Positions 9,036 through 17,168 are shown, counted from the stretch's first letter. The stretch: 55,562 nt of DNA from Pseudomonadota bacterium (GCA_021795715.1 JAJYPD010000014.1:1-55562), one strand, 5' to 3'. The notes: generated by a model not told the origin, from the letters alone. Program-made: numbers and translations.

Positions 9036-9653
9036 ATGGTGACATTGGACGATTCACAAGGTGAACCGGATTGGCGCCGCCGCCGCTTTTTGGTTGCGAC
9101 GACTTCGGTGGTGGGTGCCGCTGCCGTCGCTGCAGTGGCGGGGGTGATGGTCGACAGTCTCGAACCGACAGCGGCTGATGCGGCTGCGGCCTCGACGACG
9201 GTCAATCTCGGACCCATAGAGCCCGGCATGCAGGTGACGGTACCGTGGCAGAAAAAGCCGGTCGTCATCGTCAACCGGACTCCGGCGATGCTGGCGACCC
9301 TGCAGGAAACCGCTGCGAAGGGGCTGTTGAAGGATCCAAAGTGCGAGGTTCCCCAGCAGCCGCCGTATTGCAAGAACGAATACCGTGCGAGCAAGCCCGA
9401 GTGGCTGGTGATGGTCCGCATCTGCACGCACCTGTGCTGTATTCCTCACTACCGGCCCAAGAAGGCGAGCATCACGCCCTGGTGGCTTGGTGGATTTCAC
9501 TGTCCCTGTCACGGGTCCATGTACGACCTTTCCGGCCGCGTCATAAAGGGCTCTCCGGCTCCGCACAACATGGCGGTGCCCGAGTATCACTATGCGAAGG
9601 ACGGAAAGACCGTGACCATCACGAAGATGTATCCGAAAGCACATTTGTGCTAG
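9036..9653 (+). CDS. petA: Ubiquinol-cytochrome c reductase Rieske iron-sulfur subunit
   Basis: A 205-residue Rieske protein. A twin-arginine-type N-terminus (RRRRFLVATT, residues 14-23) leads into a membrane anchor (about 20-42). The cluster motifs are CTHLCC (130-135) and CPCHGS (156-161). By family knowledge Cys 130, His 132, Cys 156 and His 159 bind the [2Fe-2S] cluster, and Cys 135 and Cys 158 form the disulfide. The usual motif is CTHLGC, so Cys 134 is an unusual replacement of Gly. Two more Cys (103, 112) lie before the cluster domain. The ATG at 9036 has GAGG 5 nt upstream; a TTG at 9015 is less likely. First gene of petABC. Confidence 0.93.
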   Translation: MVTLDDSQGEPDWRRRRFLVATTSVVGAAAVAAVAGVMVDSLEPTAADAAAASTTVNLGPIEPGMQVTVPWQKKPVVIVNRTPAMLATLQETAAKGLLKDPKCEVPQQPPYCKNEYRASKPEWLVMVRICTHLCCIPHYRPKKASITPWWLGGFHCPCHGSMYDLSGRVIKGSPAPHNMAVPEYHYAKDGKTVTITKMYPKAHLC

Positions 9654-9679
9654 TCGTCACGGCAAGGTAGGGGGGTTAC

Positions 9680-10888
9680 ATGGCTAATTTTGGTGACTGG
9701 CTCAACAAGCGATTCCCGCTTCGCGAGCTCATGCGAGAACACTTGACGGAGTATTTTGCTCCGAAAAACTTCAATTTCCTGTACTACACCGGCTCGTTGC
9801 TGCTGCTGATGATCGTCATGCAGTTCATCACGGGCTTCCTGCTCATGGCGCACTACGTACCGACGGGCCCGGAGGCCTTCAATTCGGTACAGGGCATCAT
9901 GTACGACACACGCTGGGGCTGGCTGATCCGGTACATGCACGTGGACGGCGTTTCGCTGATCTTCGTGCTGTTGTATCTGCATATCGGCCGAGGCATGCTC
10001 TACGGCTCCTACCGCAAGCCGCGCGAGCTTCTCTGGATCGTCGGCTACACCATCTACATCCTGATGATGGGCGAAGCCTTCCTCGGGTATGTGCTGCCGT
10101 TTGGCAACCTGTCGTACTGGGCGGGTCAGGTTATCACCTCGATCATCCAGGCCCTGCCGGCCGTCGGTCCTGCGTTGGCGGTTCTCGCGCGCGGGGGTGC
10201 TGGCATCGGCACGGCGACACTCGAGCGTTTCCTGGCCCTTCACGCGGTGCTCTGGTTCTGGATCATCGCCGCAGCCATCTTTATCCATATCCTTGCGCTG
10301 CATCAGGTCGGGTCGAACAACCCCGACGGGATCGAGATCAAGGAGAACAAGGGCGCTGACGGCCATCCGGTGGACGGCATTCCGTTTCATCCCTACTACA
10401 CCGTCAAGGACATCTTCGGTGTCGGTGTGTGGTTGACGATCTTTGCGGCCGTCATTTTTTACGCACCGACCATGCACGGCGTGTTTCTGGAACGGACCAC
10501 CTTCTCGCCGGCCAATCCCATGGTCAGCCTGCCGGACGTGACGCCGCCCTGGTACCTGGCGCCGTTCTACGCCATGCTCCGGGCGATCCCGAACAAGGAT
10601 GGCGGTATCTTCCTCATGATCCTGGCCGTGGTTCTGCCTTTCTTCCTGCCATGGCTGGACCGGTCCCCGGTGAAGTCGAGCCGGTACCGGCCGGTTTACC
10701 GGGCCATGATTTTGTTGCTGGCCGTCACATTCTTCACGCTGGCCTGGGTGGGGGAACAGCCGCCGTTGCCCAAGTACTTCCTGCTTGAGCGCGGAGGAGC
10801 CGCGATCTACGTGGGCTTCTATCTGCTGTTGCCAATCATTAGTCGGTGGGAGCCGACCCGTAAAGTGCCGGAACGGGTGACGTCATGA
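9680..10888 (+). CDS. petB: Ubiquinol-cytochrome c reductase cytochrome b subunit
   Basis: A 402-residue membrane protein with about eight hydrophobic helices, the length of bacterial cytochrome b. Helix B carries the His pair in MHVDGVSLIFVLLYLH (13 residues between them). Helix D carries HAVLWFWIIAAAIFIH, with 14 residues between the His ligands, one more than in most proteobacterial and mitochondrial bc1 and the same count as cytochrome b6. The downstream HQVGSNNPDGIEI is standard. The quinol-oxidation motif is PPWY rather than PEWY. It transfers electrons between quinol, the Rieske protein and haem b. It lies 26 nt after petA, and its stop overlaps petC. Confidence 0.95.
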   Translation: MANFGDWLNKRFPLRELMREHLTEYFAPKNFNFLYYTGSLLLLMIVMQFITGFLLMAHYVPTGPEAFNSVQGIMYDTRWGWLIRYMHVDGVSLIFVLLYLHIGRGMLYGSYRKPRELLWIVGYTIYILMMGEAFLGYVLPFGNLSYWAGQVITSIIQALPAVGPALAVLARGGAGIGTATLERFLALHAVLWFWIIAAAIFIHILALHQVGSNNPDGIEIKENKGADGHPVDGIPFHPYYTVKDIFGVGVWLTIFAAVIFYAPTMHGVFLERTTFSPANPMVSLPDVTPPWYLAPFYAMLRAIPNKDGGIFLMILAVVLPFFLPWLDRSPVKSSRYRPVYRAMILLLAVTFFTLAWVGEQPPLPKYFLLERGGAAIYVGFYLLLPIISRWEPTRKVPERVTS

Positions 10889-11610
10889 GCATGATCAAAA
10901 AATGGGGTGTTCTAGCTGTTTTGGTGGCCGGTATGGCCGGTGTGACGGTGCGGGCGAATGCCGATACCCTGCTGTCACCGCCGTCTGGTTATTTCAACAA
11001 ACCCGCGGTCATCGCCGGCGCGAAACTCTTCGCGAAGCACTGCAGCACCTGCCATGCGGTGAGTTCTCTCCGGTATGAGCGCCTGGCAAGCGATCTGGGC
11101 ATGTCCAAGGCGAGCATCGAAAAAGATGTGATGCTGCCGAACGGGGCCAACTACCGCATGGGCATGGAGCCGGCGATGACGCAAGCGGAGGCCAAGAAGT
11201 GGTTCGGTCTTCCGCCGCCGGATCTGAGCCACATGGTGCGGGCGTTGGGTGTGCGCTTCATCTACAGCTACCTGCAGTCCTTCTATTGGGATCCGAACCG
11301 GCCGTCTGGATGGAACAATCACTTGTTCCCGAAGGTTGCCATGCCCAATGTGCTGCAGCCGTGGAGCGGCATCGTCGCGAAGAATGGCCAGGTGATGCAG
11401 CCTGGGCGGGTGACGCCGGCGGTGTTCCACCAGCGCGTGGCCGACATCGTCGCCTTCCTGCGCTACGCGAGCGATCCCTCCGTCTTCATCCGGCACAAGC
11501 TCGGACCGTATGTGCTCGGCCTGCTGGTGGCCTTCTCGCTGATCGCCTACTGGCTGAAGAAGGAGTACTGGAAGGACGTGCATGACAATCCGTCGAAACG
11601 CAAGAAGTAA
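10885..11610 (+). CDS. petC: Ubiquinol-cytochrome c reductase cytochrome c1 subunit
   Basis: A 241-residue c1 subunit. A signal peptide (about 1-26) is followed by the haem-binding CSTCH at 53-57, and the MPNVLQPWSG segment likely gives the axial Met. A C-terminal membrane helix (about 206-224) anchors it, with a basic tail ending in KRKK. It passes electrons from the Rieske centre to soluble cytochromes such as the c4 encoded upstream. It overlaps petB by ATGA, which implies coupled translation, and is followed 17 nt later by a strong terminator, so the operon ends here. Confidence 0.94.
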   Translation: MSMIKKWGVLAVLVAGMAGVTVRANADTLLSPPSGYFNKPAVIAGAKLFAKHCSTCHAVSSLRYERLASDLGMSKASIEKDVMLPNGANYRMGMEPAMTQAEAKKWFGLPPPDLSHMVRALGVRFIYSYLQSFYWDPNRPSGWNNHLFPKVAMPNVLQPWSGIVAKNGQVMQPGRVTPAVFHQRVADIVAFLRYASDPSVFIRHKLGPYVLGLLVAFSLIAYWLKKEYWKDVHDNPSKRKK

Positions 11611-11627
11611 GCGGTAAAATCGCAAGA

Positions 11628-11661
11628 GACCTGGGCGCCTTTGGGCGCCCAGGTCGTTTTT
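11628..11661 (+). terminator. Rho-independent terminator after petC
   Basis: A perfect 12-bp stem (GACCTGGGCGCC at 11628-11639, its complement at 11644-11655) with a 4-nt loop is followed by a T-rich run (11657-11661 and beyond). It closes the c4-SDR-petABC transcription unit. Confidence 0.93.
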
Positions 11662-11666
11662 GTTTC

Positions 11667-12119
11667 CGCCGCATCGCTGTCCCTCCCCCCGCCCGCATGG
11701 GGCGCGTCCTGTCCTGGGTGGGCACGACCCACCGCCACCGGGCTCCACCGCCTGTCTTCCCGCCGTCCCCTGCGGCGGACGCGCTGTGCGTACCCCTGTA
11801 TATAATGAAAAGCGGGGCGGGATTTCGTCTGCGCAGGCTCGGGCAGGTGGCCGCGCAAGCGGGAACCGCAGGCGGCGGGCCGAGTCAGTATGGGACAGAA
11901 GATGAGAGGACGGGCGGCGGCAGGGCGCCGGTCTCGGGGGCGCGATTGGCGCCGGATCGCAAAGAGGCCGCCGGGATCCCGTGGCCTCCGGCCGTGGTGC
12001 AACGACAGGGACTGCCTAAAGAGGGGCCCTCGGGAAAGCGGCGGTTGGGGTGCTGTGGCCGCACCGGTCCGATGACGATCATCCGAAGAAGAAGCCAGCA
12101 CAGTCACGTGGAGAGGGCC
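11667..12119 (+). promoter_or_regulatory. Intergenic region before transaldolase: candidate promoter and long leader
   Basis: About 450 nt without a convincing gene. A perfect TATAAT lies at 11801-11806, but no good -35 is seen. If transcription starts there, the transaldolase mRNA would have a leader of about 300 nt. The leader is very GC-rich, contains several short inverted repeats (GGCGCC copies near 11924-11955) and stays open in the transaldolase frame, though it has no coding character that I recognise. No known riboswitch or small-RNA consensus was recognised. Confidence 0.35.
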
Positions 12120-13244
12120 ATGAATACAGTTGAGCGCATAGCGGCTCTGGGTCAGAGGATCTGGTATGACAACATAAGCCGGGATCTGCTCGGCAGCGGC
12201 CGCCTGAAGGCGCTTGTCGCCGCCGGTGTCCGCGGGGTGACCACCAATCCCACGATCTTCGAGAAGGCCGTCCGCGACAGTTCACAGTACGACGACGACT
12301 TGCGGCGGCTGCGCGAAGCGGGCACCGATCCGGGCACCTGGGTGCGCGCTTTGATGGTCGCCGATGTGCGTCAGGCGGCCGATATCCTGCGGCCGGTCTA
12401 CGACCGCAGTCTGGGTGAGGATGGCTACGTCAGCATCGAGGTCGACCCCCACAAGGCCTATGATACGGATGCCACCATCGCGGAGGCGGCCCTGCTGTGG
12501 CGCGAAGTGGCGCGCCCCAATGTCATGATCAAGATTCCCGGCACCCCGCCCGGTCTGGCGGCCGTGCGGCAGACGGTCCGTGCCGGCATCAACGTGAATG
12601 TGACGCTTCTTTTCAGTCCCTCGCGGTATGATGAGGCCGCCAACGCCTATCTCGCCGCTCTCGACGACCGCCTGAAGGATGGGCAGACCATAGACCGTGT
12701 CGCCTCGGTCGCCAGTGTGTTTGTCAGCCGCGTGGACACCGAAGTGGACGCCCTGCTGAAGGCGCGGATCCAGACCGCCCCGACCGCCGAAGCCAAGCGC
12801 CTGCAGGGTCTCATGGGGCGGGCGGGGTCAGCCAACGCGCAGCGCATCTATCAGCGCTACAAGGATATCTTCCGCAGCAAGGGCTTTGCGCGCCTGCGCG
12901 CGCGCGGCGCCCGGCCGCAGTGGCCCCTCTGGGCCAGCACGAGCACCAAAGATCCGGCTCTCAGTCCCGTCTGGTACATCGATCGCCTGATCGCGCCCGA
13001 CACCATCAACACCGTGCCGCCCGTCACCTTCGATGCGCTCACGACCCATGGCCGCCCGCGTGCGCTGCTCGAAGCGGAACTGCCGCAGGCGCAAGGCATT
13101 CTGGATAGCCTGCGGCGCGAGGGGATCGATATCGGCGGCATCCTCGATCAGCTCGCGGTGCGCGGTGTCGAAGCGTTCACGGCCTCGTTCGAATCCCTTG
13201 CGCAACAGCTCGCCGCCAAGCAGGCGGCTCTCGCGCAGGCGTGA
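12120..13244 (+). CDS. tal: Transaldolase
   Basis: A 374-residue (beta/alpha)8 enzyme of the non-oxidative pentose phosphate pathway, which moves a dihydroxyacetone unit between sugar phosphates. Seen are GVTTNPTIFEKA near the N-terminus, IEVDP near 106-110, and the Schiff-base lysine in MIKIPGT (Lys 138), followed by NVNVTLLFS. The length and WASTSTKDP segment match the longer transaldolase subfamily of cyanobacteria and actinobacteria rather than E. coli TalB. The ATG at 12120 has GGAGAGGG just upstream; the open frame of 141 codons before it is considered leader. rnpB starts about 50 nt after the stop. In an autotroph it would serve sugar-phosphate exchange. Confidence 0.92.
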   Translation: MNTVERIAALGQRIWYDNISRDLLGSGRLKALVAAGVRGVTTNPTIFEKAVRDSSQYDDDLRRLREAGTDPGTWVRALMVADVRQAADILRPVYDRSLGEDGYVSIEVDPHKAYDTDATIAEAALLWREVARPNVMIKIPGTPPGLAAVRQTVRAGINVNVTLLFSPSRYDEAANAYLAALDDRLKDGQTIDRVASVASVFVSRVDTEVDALLKARIQTAPTAEAKRLQGLMGRAGSANAQRIYQRYKDIFRSKGFARLRARGARPQWPLWASTSTKDPALSPVWYIDRLIAPDTINTVPPVTFDALTTHGRPRALLEAELPQAQGILDSLRREGIDIGGILDQLAVRGVEAFTASFESLAQQLAAKQAALAQA

Positions 13245-13280
13245 GTTTGCGGCCCGATCCCGCAGGGGCGCGGAAAGGCG

Positions 13281-13286
13281 TATACT
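13281..13286 (+). promoter_or_regulatory. -10 element of the rnpB promoter
   Basis: TATACT ends 7 nt before the first base of the RNase P RNA P1 helix (13293), which is the right distance for a transcription start there. The -35 region (about 13258-13263) is weak. Confidence 0.55.
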
Positions 13287-13292
13287 GCCCAC

Positions 13293-13639
13293 GGGAATCG
13301 GCCAGGCAGTCGCTGCCTTAAGAACAGCTTAAGGTGGAGGAAAGTCCGGGCTCCATAGGGCAAGGTGCCAGGTAACGCCTGGGAGGCGCGAGCCTACGGA
13401 AAGTGCCACAGAAAAGATACCGCCCCGCAAGGGGTAAGGGTGAAATGGTGCGGTAAGAGCGCACCGCGCCGATGGTAACATCGGCGGCAGGGCAAACCCC
13501 ACCTGGAGCAAGACCGAATAGGGGGACCATGATGTGGCCCGCATCGTCCCCGGGTAGGTTGCTAGAGGCGTCTGGTGACAGGCGTCCCAGAGGAATGACT
13601 GCCCACGACAGAACCCGGCTTACCGGCCGATTCCCACCT
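13293..13639 (+). ncRNA. rnpB: RNase P RNA (class A)
   Basis: The RNA matches bacterial class A RNase P RNA over its whole length. The 5' conserved block GGAGGAAAGTCCGGGCTCC is near 13335, GCCAGGTAACGCCTGGG follows, then GGTAAGGGTGAAATGGTGCG with GGTAAGAGCGCACCGC. The 3' part has CCCGGGTAGG and the universal ACGACAGAACCCGGCTTA. The ends pair as P1: 13293-13303 with 13625-13635 (11 bp). About 347 nt, somewhat shorter than the 377 nt of E. coli. It is the catalytic subunit that removes the 5' leader of pre-tRNAs. Its place immediately upstream of mraZ is common in beta- and gammaproteobacteria. Confidence 0.97.
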
Positions 13640-13706
13640 TTCGTCAGCGTAGTATCCCTCTTGCCTCTATTCCCCGGATATCGTGCCGATTTTTCAGGCT
13701 TTTCGC

Positions 13707-13736
13707 TTGACACCGCTTTTTCTTGCTCTCTATAGT
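13707..13736 (+). promoter_or_regulatory. Promoter of the dcw cluster (Pmra)
   Basis: A consensus -35 TTGACA (13707-13712) and a near-consensus -10 TATAGT (13731-13736) are separated by 18 nt. Transcription would start near 13743, just at the first MraZ-type repeat and about 40 nt before mraZ. This is the best sigma-70 promoter in the window and the likely driver of the whole division and cell-wall cluster. Confidence 0.85.
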
Positions 13737-13745
13737 GTCATGAAG

Positions 13746-13769
13746 TGGGTAAATGTGGGTTTTTGTGGG
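13746..13769 (+). promoter_or_regulatory. MraZ-binding repeats (three TGGG boxes)
   Basis: Three TGGG boxes start at 13746, 13756 and 13766, exactly 10 nt (one helical turn) apart, each preceded by G. This is the arrangement bound by MraZ in E. coli and other bacteria (TGGG repeats with a 10-nt period upstream of mraZ). Their position between the -10 and the mraZ ribosome binding site suggests autorepression of the dcw cluster. The third box overlaps the GGGAG ribosome binding site region (13767-13771). Confidence 0.88.
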
Positions 13770-13781
13770 AGCGGATCCCGG

Positions 13782-14237
13782 ATGGCCATGTTCCGTGGCG
13801 TCAACAGTCTCAGCCTTGATAGCAAGGGGCGCGCAGCGATCCCGACGCGTTACAGGGAAGGGCTGCTAGCGCAATGCGAAGGTCACATGGTCGTGACCGT
13901 CGACCCGGACCATTGCCTTTTGCTGTATCCGTTGCCGGCGTGGGAGGAAATTGAAGCCAAACTGAACCGTTTGCCAAGCTTCAATACCCAGACACGGCGG
14001 CTTCAGCGCCTGCTCATCGGGCATGCCACGGAATGCGATATGGATGGTGCCGGGCGGATCTTGCTGCCGGCCCCGCTGCGCGCCTTCGCATCATTGGATA
14101 AGGACATCGTATTGATCGGGCAGGGCAACAAGTTTGAGGTGTGGGACGCGGCGACATGGGACGCGCAGCGCAGTGAATGGCTGTCGGCGGCTGAAAAAGG
14201 GCAGTTGCCGCCCGAACTCCAGTCTCTCTCGCTGTGA
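13782..14237 (+). CDS. mraZ: Transcriptional regulator MraZ
   Basis: A 151-residue protein with two SpoVT-AbrB-like halves. The first contains SLDSKGRAAIPTRYR and the second DMDGAGRILLPAPLR, each with the Asp-x-x-Gly-Arg core. MraZ is a ring-forming DNA-binding protein that represses its own dcw operon by binding the TGGG repeats found just upstream. Start: ATG at 13782, 10 nt after GGGAG; an ATG two codons later (13788) is possible. Its stop overlaps the GTG start of rsmH (GTGA). Confidence 0.95.
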   Translation: MAMFRGVNSLSLDSKGRAAIPTRYREGLLAQCEGHMVVTVDPDHCLLLYPLPAWEEIEAKLNRLPSFNTQTRRLQRLLIGHATECDMDGAGRILLPAPLRAFASLDKDIVLIGQGNKFEVWDAATWDAQRSEWLSAAEKGQLPPELQSLSL

Positions 14238-15172
14238 CCGGCGGCCACGCGCCGGTCCTTCTGGCCGAGGCGATCGAAGCACTCGCCATCACGCCAGACG
14301 GACGCTACATCGACGCCACGTTCGGCCGGGGCGGTCATAGCGAGGCGATTCTGGCCAGGCTGTCGCCGCGTGGACGGCTGCTGGTCATAGACCGTGATGA
14401 GAGCGCGATTGCGGCGGCCCTGAAAGGAATTGGCGCGGACGCGCGCGTGACGGCGGTCAAGGGGCGATTCTCCATGATGGAGAACATTCGGGCAAACGCA
14501 GGCTGGTCGGACCCTGTCGATGGCGTGCTCTTCGACCTCGGCGTGTCCTCCCCCCAGCTCGATGAACCGGAGCGCGGCTTCAGCTTTCGCGCGCAAGGAC
14601 CGCTGGACATGCGCATGGAGCGCGACCGCGGCGAGCCGGCGAGCGTGTGGCTCGAGCGGGCCACCGAAACCGAGATCGCGCAGGTCCTGCGTGATCTCGG
14701 CGAAGAGCGCTTCGCCAAGCGGATCGCGCGCGCCATCGTGCGCGCCCGTTGCGAGACCCCCATCACCACCACCCGTGCCTTGGCCGACCTCATTGCGCGG
14801 ACCGTGCCCCACACAGAACCCGGCCAGCATCCGGCCACGCGCAGTTTCCAGGCGATCCGCATCCACATCAATGACGAGCTCGGCGAGATCGCAGACGCCT
14901 TGCCAATCGCCCTGCGCCTGCTGCGCCCGGGTGGCCGCCTGGTCGTCATCAGCTTTCACTCGCTGGAAGACCGGTGTGTCAAACGCTTCTTCCAGGAGGA
15001 AGCCCGGGGTGACCCGCATCCGCCACGCCTGCCGGTTCTGGCCCATGTGGTCCATCCCCGGCTGCGCCTCGTCGGGCGCGCACAGCGGCCGACCGCCGCG
15101 GAAGTGGCGCGCAATCCTCGCGCGCGCAGCGCCATACTTCGGGTCGCGGAGCGCCTCGGGGAGGGCCCATGA
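14234..15172 (+). CDS. rsmH: 16S rRNA (cytosine-1402-N4)-methyltransferase RsmH
   Basis: A 312-residue class I SAM methyltransferase (formerly MraW) that methylates N4 of C1402 in 16S rRNA, the same nucleotide modified by RsmI encoded at 6441. Seen are HAPVLLAEAIEAL, the SAM loop DATFGRGGHSEAIL, DLGVSSPQLDEPERGFSF and a C-terminal ISFHSLEDR. Start is GTG at 14234, overlapping the mraZ stop and confirmed by the conserved N-terminus. It ends in ATGA with ftsL. Confidence 0.96.
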   Translation: MTGGHAPVLLAEAIEALAITPDGRYIDATFGRGGHSEAILARLSPRGRLLVIDRDESAIAAALKGIGADARVTAVKGRFSMMENIRANAGWSDPVDGVLFDLGVSSPQLDEPERGFSFRAQGPLDMRMERDRGEPASVWLERATETEIAQVLRDLGEERFAKRIARAIVRARCETPITTTRALADLIARTVPHTEPGQHPATRSFQAIRIHINDELGEIADALPIALRLLRPGGRLVVISFHSLEDRCVKRFFQEEARGDPHPPRLPVLAHVVHPRLRLVGRAQRPTAAEVARNPRARSAILRVAERLGEGP

Positions 15173-15450
15173 GCCGCAACCTCTGGCGGACCCTGATCGC
15201 CGTCCTGTTTGCCTCGGCGTTCGCGATCGTCGATGTCCGCACCCATTATTTGCTGCTTTTCACCCATGAACAGCATCTGGCTGTGCGCCATGACGCACTG
15301 CAGGTCGAGTGGGGGCGGCTGCTTTTGGAGCAGGGCACACTGACGGAGCAGCAACGGGTGCAGCGGATTGCCCGCCGCCGCCTCGACATGACCATGCCCA
15401 ATCCGCGCGATATCGTTTTGCTCTACACGCAGGGGGCGTCCATGCCATGA
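15169..15450 (+). CDS. ftsL: Cell division protein FtsL
   Basis: A 93-residue bitopic protein: a very short cytoplasmic end (MSRNLWR), one membrane helix (about 8-30), then a periplasmic heptad-like coiled coil (about 31-75). FtsL pairs with FtsB and FtsQ and activates FtsW/FtsI at the septum. Sequence conservation is low, as usual for FtsL; the call rests on size, topology and its place between rsmH and ftsI. It overlaps both neighbours by 4 nt (ATGA). Confidence 0.9.
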   Translation: MSRNLWRTLIAVLFASAFAIVDVRTHYLLLFTHEQHLAVRHDALQVEWGRLLLEQGTLTEQQRVQRIARRRLDMTMPNPRDIVLLYTQGASMP

Positions 15451-17168
15451 CGTTTTGGCGGCGTGTTCCCCAAGACCCTTCCACCTCCGGCAGCGGGCGG
15501 CGGCGGTTCGTCCAGTGGACGCTGCTGGCGGTGCTGGCCTTGATGGTCGTGCGCGCGTTCTACCTGCAGATCCTCGATGCCCCGTTCCTGGCGCGGGAGG
15601 CGCGGCGCCAGGCCATCCAGACGATCCAGGAACAGGGTCACCGGGGCATGATTCTGGACCGCCACGGCCAGCCGCTTGCGATCAGTACGCCGGTGGATTC
15701 CCTGTGGGGCAATCCGCAGCTGCTTTTGAAGGAGCGGGCGGACTGGCCGGTGCTTGCGCATGCGATCGGCTGGACGCTGGCCCGGTTTCAGCGCGCCCTT
15801 CACGCGCAGCGGCACGAGCAGTTCATGTATCTGCGGCGGGAGGCAGATCCGCGTTTCGCCCAGAAGGTGCTGGATTTGCGCATATCCGGGGTCGCCGTCC
15901 AGCGGGAGTACCGCCGCTACTATCCGACGGGCTCGGCCGATGCGACGGTCATCGGCTTTACCAACATCGACGATCAGGGTCAAGACGGGATCGAGCTCGC
16001 CTATAACGCCTGGCTCAGCCCGCAACCGGGCCATGCGACCGTCATCCGGGACGGCCTCGGCGACCCCATCGCGATTCATTACGGGCGCACGCGGCCACGG
16101 CCGGGCAAGAATCTGGTGCTGACGCTCGACCAGCGCATCCAGTACCTCGCCTACCACGCTCTGAAGAAGGCGGTCCGCTATCACCGCGCGCGCAGCGGTT
16201 CGGTCATCGTGCTGAACCCCTACACGGGCGCCATACTCGCCCTGGCGAACGTGCCGAGTTTCAATCCCAATACCCGCGCCGATCTGAACAGCGTATACTA
16301 TCGCGACCGTGCCGTGACGGACGTGATCGAGCCGGGCTCATCCTTGAAGCCCTTCACGGTCGCTCTCGACCTGCAGACGGGACGCATCACCCCGCATACA
16401 CTGGTCAACACAGCGCCTGGTCATTATTGGGTCGGTCCGGACAAGATCAGCGACGTCGGCAATTTTGGGCTCATCGATGTGAACCACGTCATAGCCGAGT
16501 CGAGCAATGTCGGCGCTTCGAAGATCGCGCTCACCACGCTGACCCGGCGCGCCATGTACCAGAATTTCTTGCGCCTCGGTTTCGATCAATCAACAGGCAG
16601 CGGGCTGCCCGGAGAATCGCCGGGTTTCCTCGCGCCGCCAAACACATGGGAGCCGATCCAGAAGGCGACCTTGTCCTTTGGCTACGGCATCTCCGTGACG
16701 CCCATGCAACTTGCGCGGGCGTATACGGCGCTCGCCAATGGCGGCATTCTTGAGCCGATTTCCATCGTGCGCCACACAAAGCCGGTCAAGGGCCAGCGGG
16801 TCTTCTCGCGTCGTGTCGTGCTGGAGATGCGGCGCATGCTGGAGATGGCGGCGAGCCCCGTCGGCACCGGCGCCACCGCCGATATCGTGAATTACCGTGT
16901 CGCCGGCAAGACCGGCACCGCCCACATCGCCGATGCCGACGGCTATCATCGCCACCAGTATGTCGCCTCATTTGCGGGATTTGCGCCTGCCACCGATCCG
17001 CGTCTGGTCGCCGTCGTCGTGATCCGTGATCCCACCCGCCATGGCTATTACGGCGCCCAGTGCGCCGCGCCCGTGTTTCGCGCAGTCATGACGGGCGCTT
17101 TGCGCCTTTTGAACATCCCGCCGGACAATCCGGAGACGCTCATGGCCAGCGTCGGGGGGGGCGGATGA
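15447..17168 (+). CDS. ftsI: Septal peptidoglycan transpeptidase FtsI (PBP3)
   Basis: A 573-residue class B penicillin-binding protein. A single membrane helix (about 21-43) is followed by a dimerisation domain with RGMILDRHGQPLA and the transpeptidase domain. Active-site motifs are SSLK (298-301, nucleophile Ser 298), SSN (352-354) and KTG (488-490). It cross-links septal peptidoglycan with the glycosyltransferase FtsW encoded nearby. ATG at 15447 overlaps the ftsL stop; the frame extends 46 codons upstream within ftsL but those codons are shadow. The C-terminus ends in a Gly-rich SVGGGG. Confidence 0.96.
   Translation: MTFWRRVPQDPSTSGSGRRRFVQWTLLAVLALMVVRAFYLQILDAPFLAREARRQAIQTIQEQGHRGMILDRHGQPLAISTPVDSLWGNPQLLLKERADWPVLAHAIGWTLARFQRALHAQRHEQFMYLRREADPRFAQKVLDLRISGVAVQREYRRYYPTGSADATVIGFTNIDDQGQDGIELAYNAWLSPQPGHATVIRDGLGDPIAIHYGRTRPRPGKNLVLTLDQRIQYLAYHALKKAVRYHRARSGSVIVLNPYTGAILALANVPSFNPNTRADLNSVYYRDRAVTDVIEPGSSLKPFTVALDLQTGRITPHTLVNTAPGHYWVGPDKISDVGNFGLIDVNHVIAESSNVGASKIALTTLTRRAMYQNFLRLGFDQSTGSGLPGESPGFLAPPNTWEPIQKATLSFGYGISVTPMQLARAYTALANGGILEPISIVRHTKPVKGQRVFSRRVVLEMRRMLEMAASPVGTGATADIVNYRVAGKTGTAHIADADGYHRHQYVASFAGFAPATDPRLVAVVVIRDPTRHGYYGAQCAAPVFRAVMTGALRLLNIPPDNPETLMASVGGGG

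Noticed and set aside
11697-12119. Long N-terminal extension of transaldolase in frame
   Set aside because: The extension is Pro/Gly/Arg-rich without homology, and the ATG at 12120 has a good ribosome binding site and begins the family N-terminus.
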